A stretch of 36,612 bases of DNA from an uncultured Eubacteriales bacterium (GCA_902761825.1 CACWLY010000009.1:1-36612); one strand, 5' to 3'; positions 7,523 through 15,814 are shown, counted from the first letter of the stretch. Notes: generated by a model from the letters alone, not told the origin. Numbers and translations are program-made.

Positions 7523-9311
7523 ATTGCAGTACCTCCTCGGGCAGCGACTGCGGGCAGCAATCGGCGGTGTCCGTCCATACCGCGCAGAGCAGCACGGTTT
7601 TGCCGGGCGCTATGCGCGCGCGCAGCGTCGGGATTACGGTGCGGGGATACATGAGGCTGGTGTTGGGCTCGGCATGGATCACTTCGCCCCGCTCGTATCC
7701 CGAAAGCGCGAATATCGCGCTGGAGCCGTAGACCCCGTGGGCGGCGGCGCGGTCGGGGCCTTCTTCCCGCGCCGTTACGATCCGGTCGCAGGGGCGGGCC
7801 CCGGGGCCGTCCTTCTTGACGGCGAACGCGCCCTCGGCGGCTTCCAGCTCATACTCGGATACGATCACGTGCTTGCGGATATGCCACATGCCAAGCGGCG
7901 CGAGCACCGATTCGATGCGCACGCCTTCCATGGGGGACCACGCGAAGGCGATCCTGTCCGCGGAAAGGGCGAAGCTGTCGCAGCCGCTGCGGGCATGCCA
8001 CAGGTCCTTGCCCGCCCGCTTCAGCGCGAGCATGGAATCGAACGCGCCTTTGTTCAGCGTGGTGGATTCCTTCGTGATGGAAAACGCGAACTGCGTGGAG
8101 TAGGCGAATTTTTCGTATTTTTCGTCCTCGTGCATGTGTTCCCAGGCGTGATTGCCCGCGGTGTACGCCACCACCTGCCGATTTTCGGCGTCCCGGGTCA
8201 GCAGCAGGCGTACCTGCTCGTCCAGGAATCTGGCCGGCGGCGTGTAAGGCTTTTCCTCGGCCTGCCAGAAGGGGTGATCCTCGGGCAGCGCCAGGGCGAG
8301 GAAGGCCTTCATGCCCCAGTAGGGCGAGCCGGGCGCGTTGTAGCCTTCGGCCGCGCACAGGTTGGGATAGCCGTAGCCGACGGTCAGCGCCCCGCCGCGG
8401 TCAAAGATGGGCATGCGCAGCCAGAAGCGCAGATTGCCCAGCAGCATATGCTTCATTTCGCCCCAGCCGAGCCCTTCGGCGGTGACGCCCGCGAAGGCCA
8501 TGGCGGCCCAGAACGCGCCCTGGGCGAAGCGGTAGGTCAGGCTGCGCCCGTAGGGCAGCGCGCGGCCTTCCCGGTCGAACCAGCAGGCGAAGCGCGGCGC
8601 GATGAGCCGCGCGCGCTCCATGAAACGTGCGCAGCGCTCCGGATCGGCGTCCCGCATGGCGGCGGCGTAGATCAGGCTGTAATAATGGAAGGCCCAGATA
8701 GTGTAATAATCGCGCTTGGTGGGGTAATCAAAGTACCAGCCGTCGCCCACGTAATGGCTTTCCATCATGTCCAGATCCTCGGTCAGCCGCGCCTGATCGA
8801 TTGGGCGGCCCACCTTCTGAAAGCCGATGTTGACCAGGATGCGGAAATACCGCCAGTTGTTCTTGGGCATGTCGTGCAGGTTGATCTGGTTCAGCCAGCT
8901 GTACAGATTGTCCTGCTCTTCGGGACTCAGATCCTCCCAGAAGCGCTGCGGAATAAAGCACAGGCCGGTGCCGATCACTGCCATTTCCACCATGCGCTGG
9001 TCGTAATCGCCGACCGTGCCCCAGTATCCCGCGTGCGCGGGATCGGTTCCGTGAACGACGCCCTCCTTCCACAGTTTCCAGAAGGGTTCGGCTTCGGGAC
9101 AGCCGCCGATCAGCATGGGCACAAGCGCCCACAGCACGCGGGAGAAGCCTTCCATCCCGGCCACGTCCTCGGAATAATGGGCCGAGCCCTCGCCTACGAT
9201 CATCCGCGATTTTTCGGGCGTCAGGCAATCGACCAGGGGGGTGATCATCTGAACCGCCGCCCGCGCCAGATCCTGACGGGTGCGCAGCGGGTTGCGCTGA
9301 ATATCAAGCAT
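7506..9311 (-). CDS. DUF2264 domain protein
   Basis: A 601-residue protein that I assign to the DUF2264 family from the N-terminal pattern NPLRTRQDL, GEGSAHYSEDVAGMEGFSRV, GYWGTVGDYDQRMVEMA and the aromatic-rich NNWRYFRILVNIGF and DGWYFDYPTKRDYYTIWAFH stretches. The first 400 residues look all-helical, compatible with an (alpha/alpha) toroid as in many sugar-active proteins. The last 200 are beta-rich. No signal peptide is seen. The ATG follows AGGAGG and overlaps the heparinase gene by 8 bases. Its function is not established from sequence; position between a lyase-like gene and GH88 suggests a glycan-processing enzyme of the same route, either another lyase or a hydrolase (inference). Confidence 0.85.
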   Translation of the reverse strand: MLDIQRNPLRTRQDLARAAVQMITPLVDCLTPEKSRMIVGEGSAHYSEDVAGMEGFSRVLWALVPMLIGGCPEAEPFWKLWKEGVVHGTDPAHAGYWGTVGDYDQRMVEMAVIGTGLCFIPQRFWEDLSPEEQDNLYSWLNQINLHDMPKNNWRYFRILVNIGFQKVGRPIDQARLTEDLDMMESHYVGDGWYFDYPTKRDYYTIWAFHYYSLIYAAAMRDADPERCARFMERARLIAPRFACWFDREGRALPYGRSLTYRFAQGAFWAAMAFAGVTAEGLGWGEMKHMLLGNLRFWLRMPIFDRGGALTVGYGYPNLCAAEGYNAPGSPYWGMKAFLALALPEDHPFWQAEEKPYTPPARFLDEQVRLLLTRDAENRQVVAYTAGNHAWEHMHEDEKYEKFAYSTQFAFSITKESTTLNKGAFDSMLALKRAGKDLWHARSGCDSFALSADRIAFAWSPMEGVRIESVLAPLGMWHIRKHVIVSEYELEAAEGAFAVKKDGPGARPCDRIVTAREEGPDRAAAHGVYGSSAIFALSGYERGEVIHAEPNTSLMYPRTVIPTLRARIAPGKTVLLCAVWTDTADCCPQSLPEEVLQYARSL

Positions 9312-11121
9312 GCGTACTGTTCCTCCTGACGGTGAATTTCATATCGAACATATCGCGGGGACCGGCGGAAAGCGTTATCCGCCAAAGGCTTCCGGGAAAG
9401 CTGCGGGACATGCGCTCGTCTTTAATGGGTATTTCTTCGACGGCACGCTTCATTTCTTCCGGAAGCGTCATCCGGATGCTTCCGGCAGTCAGCGCGTCTC
9501 GCGTGATTTCCGGACGGTTCCGCAGCATAAAGACCCAGACGACCGGCTGGGAACGCGTCAGACAAATCTGATCCAGAATTTCGCAGCCGTTCCCGGTCAG
9601 CGTCATCGTGCGCCTGAACGACCGTATCCCGGCCTCCGGCGCGTACGCGCCGCGCAGCTCCAGCGACAATCCGTCGGGCAGGCATTGCGCCTGCTCCGCC
9701 GCGTATTCCCGGCCGGGCTGCTGCTCATGGCCGCCTACGACGGGCAGGTTGTGATACGCGGCCCGCACGTTCCACAGCGTATAGCGCTCGGCGGAAAAGG
9801 TCTTCGCTGTATAGGTCATGTTCCCGGCGTCCACGATCCCGGGCAGGCCGTCCGCGTACAGCATAAAGGAGCCCACGTCGTTGTGGTTGTGGCTTTCGCC
9901 GTTGTGCCCGCCCTTGCAGCAAAGCGTCAGCCCGTTCCGGCGAACGACGCGTACCTGCAGATCGGGCAGCCATACGTCCTCGCGCGGGACGTCCGCCGCT
10001 TGCTGACGCGGATCGTGAAACAGCATCCGCAGCAGGCGGATGAAATGCGGGGTGTCGTTCAGCTGCGCGGCCAGCGTGCCGCGGCAGCGGCAGCCGAGGG
10101 CGAACAGGGCGGGATCGCGCAGCTTTTCCCCGGCGCATTGCAGCCGTTCGCCCGAAAGAAATGGCCGCGCGTCGCAGTCGGCAAAGTTTACAAACCAGCC
10201 GTTTCCGATTTCGGCCGCAAGCGGAAAGCGAAGAATGGCGCGTATTTTGGGCTCGTCCCAGAAGGTCATACGCCCCTCCGTCGCGTCCTCCAGCAGCTGC
10301 AGGCAGTCCAGCAGCGCGCCGCCGGCCATGTTCCAGTAGCCCGCGCCTTCATCGCAGCCGCCGTCGTCCGGCACGGCGTCCAGCCAGCGGTCCAGCATCC
10401 GGCAGGCCCGGTCCAGCAGGGCGGCGAGGGCGGAAGCGTCCGCGAGGATCAGGCAGGCGCTGAGCATGATGCTGGACAGGATCCACGGCGTCCAGTTGTT
10501 CAGGTCGCGCCGCTTTACGCCCATCCACCAGAAATCATCGGTCTCCATGAAAGGACGCAGCACGCGCCTGCTTATTTCGCGTTCGATCCGCTCGCAGAGC
10601 ATGGGGGATACGCGGTCCAGCCTGTCCCGCAGCAGATGGCGGACCAGGCTCAGGATCATGGCGGTCTGAGCGGAGAACAAATCCACGTACGGCCGGTCGG
10701 GATCGGGCAGCGGGTAATCCGACGCCGCGGGAGCGCCGGGAATGGGGTTGACGTTATGGGCGCTGATCACCCAGCTGGTTTCTTCACAGACGCACCAGAG
10801 CCCGTCGATCACGCCGTCCGGCGCTTCCTCTTCGGAAAGACAGCAGGCCAGCGCCGCGGCGCACAGCTTGCGCCGCCGCAGAAAATAGGGCTCCTCGTCG
10901 GCTTTCCGGCTGCCCGAACCGACGAACGCCAGAAAGCCGGTGGCCGTGCGCGGGGGATAGGGCAAACCGGCATATTGCCCGATCAGTTCGCGCAGCTCCC
11001 GGGAATGCCCGGGGCTGATCCGCTCCCAGCGTTCGCGGTCGGCGGCCGTCGGAATGCGCAGGTCGGGCGACCGGGCCAGCAGCGACGCCAGGGGATGACA
11101 GCGCAAATATTCGGCAAACAT
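9304..11121 (-). CDS. Heparinase II/III-family protein, putative intracellular polysaccharide lyase
   Basis: A 605-residue protein with the two-part layout of heparinase II/III proteins. An alpha-helical toroid (about 1-370) contains NNWTPW (208-213) and DDGGCDEGAGYWN (252-264), and a C-terminal beta domain carries GHNGESHNHNDVGSF (405-419) followed by GLPGIVDAGNMTY. The His/Asn/Asp-rich motif is the hallmark of the family C-terminal domain. Family members eliminate across uronic-acid linkages and leave unsaturated ends, which the downstream GH88 could remove. There is no signal peptide, so it would act on imported oligosaccharides, as an exolyase or oligolyase (inference). The start ATG lies one base after the permease stop. 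Actual substrate could be a glucuronan-, ulvan-, pectin- or glycosaminoglycan-like chain. Confidence 0.87.
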   Translation of the reverse strand: MFAEYLRCHPLASLLARSPDLRIPTAADRERWERISPGHSRELRELIGQYAGLPYPPRTATGFLAFVGSGSRKADEEPYFLRRRKLCAAALACCLSEEEAPDGVIDGLWCVCEETSWVISAHNVNPIPGAPAASDYPLPDPDRPYVDLFSAQTAMILSLVRHLLRDRLDRVSPMLCERIEREISRRVLRPFMETDDFWWMGVKRRDLNNWTPWILSSIMLSACLILADASALAALLDRACRMLDRWLDAVPDDGGCDEGAGYWNMAGGALLDCLQLLEDATEGRMTFWDEPKIRAILRFPLAAEIGNGWFVNFADCDARPFLSGERLQCAGEKLRDPALFALGCRCRGTLAAQLNDTPHFIRLLRMLFHDPRQQAADVPREDVWLPDLQVRVVRRNGLTLCCKGGHNGESHNHNDVGSFMLYADGLPGIVDAGNMTYTAKTFSAERYTLWNVRAAYHNLPVVGGHEQQPGREYAAEQAQCLPDGLSLELRGAYAPEAGIRSFRRTMTLTGNGCEILDQICLTRSQPVVWVFMLRNRPEITRDALTAGSIRMTLPEEMKRAVEEIPIKDERMSRSFPGSLWRITLSAGPRDMFDMKFTVRRNSTHA

Positions 11122-11122
11122 G

Positions 11123-11989
11123 TTATCCTTTCAGGCCGCTGGTGGCGATGCCCTCGATAAAGTACTTCTGCAGGCACAGGAACACCACCGATACGGGCAG
11201 CAGCGAGCACAGCGACGCCGCCATGATCAGGTGGTAATCGCTGGAATTCTCCTGGATGAAGCGCCGCAGGCCCACCTGGATGGTCTTGTTGAAATCGCGG
11301 GTCAGATAGATCATGGGGCCCATGTAGTCGTTCCAGGTGTTGACGAAGGTGAAGATCACCAGGGTCGCGATGGCGGCCTTCGACAGCGGCAGCATGATGC
11401 GCGCCCAGATGCCGTACTCGCTCAGGCCGTCCAGACGCGCGGCCTCGCACAGCTCGGAGGGAATGCCGCGGTAGAACTGACGCATCAGGAACACGCCGAA
11501 GGCGCTGAACGCCTGCAATACCACCATGGCCCACAGCGTATCGTACAGGCCCATGGAGCGCATCATGATGAACTGCGGCAGCATGTACGCCTGCCAGGGT
11601 ACGGCGATGGTGGCGATATAGGCCAGGAACAGCGTATCGCGGCCGGGGAACTGCAATTTGGCGAAGGCGTAGGCCGCGAAGGAGGAGGTCAGCGTTTGCA
11701 GCAGCGTGACCACGATCGCGATAAACGCGGTGTTCTTGAAATAGGTGACCAGCGGCACGCGCTGCCAGATCAGCCGGTAATTTTCCCAGTGGAAGGTTTC
11801 CGGGATCCAGCGCATGGGATAGGAGAATACCTCGCGGTCCAGCTTCAGGCTGGACGACACCATCCACACGAAGGGGATCAGAGTGAACACGGCCAGCAGC
11901 GTAAGCAGCAGATAAATGACGCTGTGCACCACGCGCTGCAATACGGGATGATCCTGGCGAATGGCCTTTTGTCGAACGATCTGTTCCAT
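11123..11989 (-). CDS. CUT1 sugar ABC transporter permease (MalG-like)
   Basis: A 288-residue inner-membrane permease with six predicted membrane segments, starting with YLLLTLLAVFTLIPFVWMV. The EAA loop that contacts the ATPase is visible as EAARLDGLSEYGIWARIMLP (about 190-209). The C-terminus GIATSGLKG is typical of MalG-type subunits. It follows the MalF-like gene by 21 bases and precedes the heparinase gene by one base, so it belongs to the operon that imports and degrades an acidic oligosaccharide. The ATG has AAAGGAG upstream. No ATPase gene occurs in the window; such systems usually share an MsmX-like ATPase (established for related Firmicutes). Confidence 0.93.
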   Translation of the reverse strand: MEQIVRQKAIRQDHPVLQRVVHSVIYLLLTLLAVFTLIPFVWMVSSSLKLDREVFSYPMRWIPETFHWENYRLIWQRVPLVTYFKNTAFIAIVVTLLQTLTSSFAAYAFAKLQFPGRDTLFLAYIATIAVPWQAYMLPQFIMMRSMGLYDTLWAMVVLQAFSAFGVFLMRQFYRGIPSELCEAARLDGLSEYGIWARIMLPLSKAAIATLVIFTFVNTWNDYMGPMIYLTRDFNKTIQVGLRRFIQENSSDYHLIMAASLCSLLPVSVVFLCLQKYFIEGIATSGLKG

Positions 11990-12010
11990 TGCTTTTTTCT
12001 CCTTTCCCCG

Positions 12011-12967
12011 TCAGTCGTTGGAAAATTTCTTTTCCGAGCGGAATTGCAGAATGGTGACCAGCAGTACGATGACCAGCAGCACCATCGATATGGCGCTGGC
12101 CTGGCCGTAGCGCACCTTGATGAAGGCCTCGTCGTAAATGTAGGTGACCAGCATCTTGGTGGAGCGGCCGGGGCCGCCGTCGGTCATGATGGCTACAACG
12201 TCGTAGATCTTGAAGCAGGAAATGATCATCATTACCGATACGAAGAAGGTGGTGGGTTTGAGCTGCGGCAGCGTCACATGCAGAAACTGCTTCCATTTGC
12301 CCGCGCCGTCCACCGTGGCCGCCTCCAGCAGTTCCTGGGGCACGCCCTGCAGCGCGGCCAGATAGATGACCATGTAATAGCCCATGTTGCGCCACACGCT
12401 GACCAGGATGATCGACCAGATGGCCATGTTGCTGTCCGCCGTCCAGGATTTGTTGAAGGGGATTCCCAGACCCATGATCAGCTGATTGATGGGGCCGTCT
12501 TTCATCAGCATGAAGGACCAGCACACGCAGATCGCCACCATGGAGGCCACGTAGGGGAAGAAGAAGATCGTGCGGTACGCTACAGCGCCGCGGGCCTTGT
12601 TGAGCAGCATGGCCAGCGCGAGCGCGCAGACGATGGTGAGCGGTACGGTGATCAGCGTGTAGAACACGGTGTTTTTCAGCGCGATGCCCAGATCGACGCG
12701 GCTGAAAAAGTACCCGATGCCTTTTTCGGCGACCTTGTTCACGTTGAATATGGTGCCGTAGTTCTGCAATCCGACAAAGCGCAGCTTGCTGACGTCGCCG
12801 CCGTTCCATTCGCAGAGGGACAGGGCGATGGCGCAGATGACGGGCACCAGGGTGAAGATGGCGAAGCCCAGGAAGTTGGGGGCCAGGAAGGAATAGGCGA
12901 TCAGCGCGTTTCTGCGCTCCTGCTTGCCCATGCGGGCCCTGGCTCTTTTCTGCTCCTGTAAGGACAT
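12011..12967 (-). CDS. CUT1 sugar ABC transporter permease (MalF-like)
   Basis: A 318-residue permease with a cytoplasmic, basic N-terminus (QEQKRARARMGKQERR) and about six membrane segments beginning near AYSFLAPNFLGFAIFTLVPV. The EAA loop reads EAATVDGAGKWKQFLHVTLP. The segment IMTDGGPGRST is typical of MalF-like subunits. An in-frame GTG at 12976 is possible, but the ATG at 12967 has AAGGAG 10 bases upstream while the GTG would sit almost on top of that site. It lies between the solute-binding-protein gene, from which it is separated by a terminator-like hairpin, and the MalG-like gene. Confidence 0.92.
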   Translation of the reverse strand: MSLQEQKRARARMGKQERRNALIAYSFLAPNFLGFAIFTLVPVICAIALSLCEWNGGDVSKLRFVGLQNYGTIFNVNKVAEKGIGYFFSRVDLGIALKNTVFYTLITVPLTIVCALALAMLLNKARGAVAYRTIFFFPYVASMVAICVCWSFMLMKDGPINQLIMGLGIPFNKSWTADSNMAIWSIILVSVWRNMGYYMVIYLAALQGVPQELLEAATVDGAGKWKQFLHVTLPQLKPTTFFVSVMMIISCFKIYDVVAIMTDGGPGRSTKMLVTYIYDEAFIKVRYGQASAISMVLLVIVLLVTILQFRSEKKFSND

Positions 12968-13002
12968 AGGTGGCACGCTCCTTTTTGTTTCGGTATTCGC
13001 CT

Positions 13003-13041
13003 GTTTTCCCTTGGACGGACGGCGTCTGCCCAGGGGAAAAC
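13003..13041. other. Second stem-loop in the binding-protein/permease gap
   Basis: GTTTTCCC (13003-13010) and GGGAAAAC (13034-13041) form an 8-bp stem with a 23-base loop in the leader of the MalF-like gene. It could modulate mRNA stability downstream of the stronger hairpin at 13060-13087. Confidence 0.4.
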
Positions 13042-13055
13042 GGGCGAAGCATTGG

Positions 13056-13087
13056 AAAAGGCAGGGAAGGCAAGCGCCTTCCCTGCC
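13056..13087 (-). terminator. Intra-operon attenuating terminator
   Basis: GGCAGGGAAGGC and GCCTTCCCTGCC (13060-13087) form a perfect 12-bp stem with an AAGC loop, followed on the minus strand by TTTTCC. Standing between the binding-protein gene and the permease genes, it would let the binding protein be made in excess of the permeases. Confidence 0.75.
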
Positions 13088-13115
13088 TTGGGAACGGTTG
13101 TAAGGAATGCGGGGA

Positions 13116-14351
13116 TCAGAACAGCTCGGCCACGCGCTCGTTCATTTCCGCGATGCCTTCTTCGGGCGTGATTTCGCGCGTCATGATCAGGGTGTGCTCC
13201 TCGTTCACGATGCCCTTGATGTCGGCGACCTTTTCAGCCACGGGCCATTCCATGCCCACGAAGGAAGGAATCAGCGCGCCCTTGCTGGTCTCGTCGGTCG
13301 GGAAGCCCTCAACGGAGGACATGGCGGCGGCGACGGTCTCGGAAACATAGGCGGGACGGGCGCCCACGGAAGCGGTGGCGGCAGCACCTTCTTCGCCGCC
13401 CAGCCAGGAGATGTAATCCCAGGCCAGGTCCTTGTTGGCGGACTTGATGTTGATCATCGCGCCGGTCAGGTTGCCGAAGGAAGAACCGGCCTTCACGCCC
13501 TCAGCGTGCGGGACGGCGGAAATGCCCCAGTTGAAGCTGCAGGTGCCGTCCTTGTTGTAGCCGATCAGGGTGGAAACATACCAGTAGCCCATGGGCAGCA
13601 TGGCGATGTTGCCGTTGGCGAAGGCGGCGCTGTAATGCAGGCCGGCGGCCTTCAGCTCGTTATAGGCCATGCAGGCGCCCGCGTCTTCCAGCTTCTGATA
13701 CAGCTGATAGAAGTACAGCAGATCGTCGTAGTTGCGGTCGGCCAGGGTGTTCACGCCGTCGGCCACGGTCCAGTTGGCAACAGCGGACAGCCAGGTGTGA
13801 TAGTGCGTGCCGTAAACGCCGTCCTTGGTCAGGCGGATAGCCAGATCAGCGTACTCATCCCAGGTCATGTCGTTGGTGGGATAGGCTTCGCCGGCAGCGT
13901 CGAACAGGTCCTTGTTGTAGAACAGCACCCAGAAGTCGGAGCGGAAGGGAACGGCATACAGCTCGTCGTCCACGCTGTAGTTCTTTTCGGTGCCCACAAA
14001 GCCGGACAGATCGTAATTGGTCTTCTCAACGTAGGCGTTCAGGGGCTCCGCGAAGCCCTGGGCCTGCCAGTTGATGATGTTGTCGATTTCCTTGACCATG
14101 AACACGTCGCTGGCGTCGCCGCCTTCGAGCATGGTGGTGGTCTTCACGGCGTAATCCTGAGAAGCGACGTCCACATACTCGATCTTCACGCCGGGATGGG
14201 AGGCTTCAAAGGCTTCCTTCTGAGCGACCAGGTAAGGGGTGGTGGTGGCGTCCCAGGTCACCACGGTCAGAACGGCGTCCTCGGCGGAGGCGAAGCTGAT
14301 CACAGACATCAGCATGATCGCCGCGAGAACCAGAGCAAGCATTTTCTTCAT
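13116..14351 (-). CDS. Extracellular sugar-binding protein (CUT1 family)
   Basis: A 411-residue periplasmic-type binding protein and first gene of the polysaccharide operon. A signal peptide MKKMLALVLAAIMLMSVISF ends in FASA before Glu24; it lacks the lipobox cysteine, so it resembles a signal-peptidase-I substrate instead of a lipoprotein. The mature part has the cluster 1 pattern: LTVVTWD, FEASHPGVKIEYVDV, YAVPFRSDFWVLFYNKDLFD and NGNIAMLPMGYW. It should capture the oligosaccharide delivered to the two permeases. The ATG has GGAGG upstream, a strong promoter at 14460-14487 and a perfect palindrome at 14402-14417 in its leader, which suggests repression by the divergent LacI-family protein. 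The ligand is unknown. Confidence 0.93.
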   Translation of the reverse strand: MKKMLALVLAAIMLMSVISFASAEDAVLTVVTWDATTTPYLVAQKEAFEASHPGVKIEYVDVASQDYAVKTTTMLEGGDASDVFMVKEIDNIINWQAQGFAEPLNAYVEKTNYDLSGFVGTEKNYSVDDELYAVPFRSDFWVLFYNKDLFDAAGEAYPTNDMTWDEYADLAIRLTKDGVYGTHYHTWLSAVANWTVADGVNTLADRNYDDLLYFYQLYQKLEDAGACMAYNELKAAGLHYSAAFANGNIAMLPMGYWYVSTLIGYNKDGTCSFNWGISAVPHAEGVKAGSSFGNLTGAMINIKSANKDLAWDYISWLGGEEGAAATASVGARPAYVSETVAAAMSSVEGFPTDETSKGALIPSFVGMEWPVAEKVADIKGIVNEEHTLIMTREITPEEGIAEMNERVAELF

Positions 14352-14401
14352 AGCGTTTTCCTCCTTTTATTTTATCGAAACGGTTCACCCGCTTTGATAC
14401 G

Positions 14402-14417
14402 GTGTAAATATTTACAC
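14402..14417. promoter_or_regulatory. Operator-like palindrome in the binding-protein leader
   Basis: GTGTAAATATTTACAC is a 16-bp perfect palindrome about 40 bases downstream of the expected transcription start of the polysaccharide operon. A related palindrome lies at 14541. Its place and symmetry fit a LacI-family roadblock operator. Confidence 0.7.
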
Positions 14418-14459
14418 AGCTTGCCGCGCGTGCTGCGTCGAATTTGTATTTCATGATTA

Positions 14460-14487
14460 ATTATATTCCATTTCTTTCATATGTCAA
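14460..14487 (-). promoter_or_regulatory. Promoter of the polysaccharide operon
   Basis: On the minus strand a perfect TTGACA (14482-14487) is followed after 16 bases by a perfect TATAAT (14460-14465). It reads toward the binding-protein gene, leaving a leader of about 100 bases. Confidence 0.85.
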
Positions 14488-14517
14488 GAGCTTTTTTGTA
14501 AATATAATCATTAAATT

Positions 14518-14552
14518 TGTGTAAATTAGTGAAAATAAAATGTAAATTTACA
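14518..14552. promoter_or_regulatory. Second operator cluster between the divergent genes
   Basis: TGTAAATTTACA (14541-14552) is a 12-bp perfect palindrome sharing the TGTAAA half-site with the 14402 palindrome. A further half-site TGTAAATTAGT starts at 14520 and TTGTAAATAT at 14496. It lies just upstream of the LacI gene's promoter and about 55-70 bases upstream of the operon promoter, so one repressor could control both directions, possibly by looping. Confidence 0.6.
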
Positions 14553-14561
14553 AAATGGGGC

Positions 14562-14590
14562 TTGCGCGCGCGCGCCGCGCGTGCTATAAT
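14562..14590 (+). promoter_or_regulatory. Promoter of the LacI-family gene
   Basis: TTGCGC (14562-14567) and a perfect TATAAT (14585-14590) are separated by 17 bases of very GC-rich sequence. The start codon follows 25 bases downstream. Confidence 0.65.
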
Positions 14591-14614
14591 CGGAAGCAAA
14601 GGGAGGGGAATCCC

Positions 14615-15682
14615 ATGAACGAAAAACAGCCAACGATTCTGGATGTGGCGGAAAAAGCCGGCGTATCCATCGCCACGGTATCCCGCGCCCTGTCCGGCGG
14701 CAGCGTGTCGGCGGCCTCCCGGCGCAAGGTGGAAGAGGCTGTGGCCGAATTGGATTATAAGCCGGCTGGCATCCGCGGGGCCGCGCGGAAGGGGATAGGG
14801 CGCGTCGTCGCCATGGTGCTTTCGCCGCAGACCAGCCCGTATTACGCGCTGATGTGCCAGGGGGCGACGGCCGAGGCCGCGCGCAGCGGGTTCAGGCCCG
14901 TCGTGCTCAGCTATCCCGACGGGACGAACTGCGAGGCCGTGACCAACGATCTATTGGATATGCAGCCGGACGGGGCGCTGCTGGCCGGGTTCGCGGTGGA
15001 GAGCGCGTTTTCCCAGGATACGACGCGTTCCTGTCTTCAGCGGATCCAGCAGGCCATGCCGCTGGTAGCCATCGGCCCGCCCATCGACGGCATCGAGTGC
15101 GCCCGGCTGAGCAGCGATCCCTCGCAGTGCGTGCGCAAAAGCATGGCGCATCTTGCCATGCTGGGGCACAGGAAAATCGCCTTTGTCGGCGGCGACCGGA
15201 GCGCCCGGTTCAGCGTCATCCGTGAGAACGCATATTATGAGGAAGTAAAACGCCTGAACTGCCGGGAGGATCCCGCCTATGTGATGCTGACCGGCTGCGA
15301 CGCCCCGGCGGGCGAGCTGGGGACGAGCATCCTGCTCGGCAATCTTCAGCCCAGGGATTATCCCACCGCCATTTTCGCGATCAACGATCTGGCGGCGCTG
15401 GGCGTCATGCGGCAGCTGCAGCGCGCCGGCATCCGCATCCCGGACGATATCGCCCTGGTGGGCTGCGACAACGCCTTTTTCGCGCCGTACCTCACGCCTT
15501 CGCTGACCACGGTGGATCTGCATCCGTACGAGCATGGACGTTCCGCGATGGCGGAACTGATCATGTCCATCAACGCGGGCCATCCCATTTCCTTTAATCA
15601 GTCCTTTGAAAGCAGCCTGATCGTGCGCGAAAGCTGCGGGGCGGCACTGGGCGTGAGAAGGCTGGAGAAGGAAACGGAATAA
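14615..15682 (+). CDS. LacI-family transcriptional regulator
   Basis: A 355-residue LacI/GalR-family DNA-binding protein. The N-terminal helix-turn-helix is TILDVAEKAGVSIATVSRAL (about 6-25), followed by the hinge region DYKPAGIRGAARKG. The remaining 290 residues form the periplasmic-binding-protein-like effector domain, with GHRKIAFVGG, TAIFAINDLAALGVM and IPDDIALVGCDN. The ATG at 14615 has GGGAGGGG upstream; the longer frame starting at 14555 would cover the promoter. It is divergent from the polysaccharide operon and probably represses it and itself through the TGTAAA palindromes, with an imported sugar as inducer (inference). Confidence 0.93.
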   Translation: MNEKQPTILDVAEKAGVSIATVSRALSGGSVSAASRRKVEEAVAELDYKPAGIRGAARKGIGRVVAMVLSPQTSPYYALMCQGATAEAARSGFRPVVLSYPDGTNCEAVTNDLLDMQPDGALLAGFAVESAFSQDTTRSCLQRIQQAMPLVAIGPPIDGIECARLSSDPSQCVRKSMAHLAMLGHRKIAFVGGDRSARFSVIRENAYYEEVKRLNCREDPAYVMLTGCDAPAGELGTSILLGNLQPRDYPTAIFAINDLAALGVMRQLQRAGIRIPDDIALVGCDNAFFAPYLTPSLTTVDLHPYEHGRSAMAELIMSINAGHPISFNQSFESSLIVRESCGAALGVRRLEKETE

Positions 15683-15769
15683 CGCCGCTTTATCGTAGCC
15701 CGGCAGTATCGGACGGGACGGCGCTCCGATGAAACCGCGTGAAAACAGATTGCGGGCGGCTTTGGTATA

Positions 15770-15814
15770 CCGGACAATACATTAACATGTGTCCGGCATC
15801 TTTTTGTCTTTTTT
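15770..15814 (+). terminator. Terminator of the LacI-family gene
   Basis: CCGGACA (15770-15776) pairs with TGTCCGG (15790-15796), followed by a T-rich run to 15814. It lies 87 bases after the stop codon. Confidence 0.8.

Noticed and set aside
10983..13073. 696-codon minus-strand frame across the two permease genes
   Set aside because: It runs in a different register through both permeases and the heparinase start, has low-complexity Arg/His/Gly-rich translation and no ribosome site.
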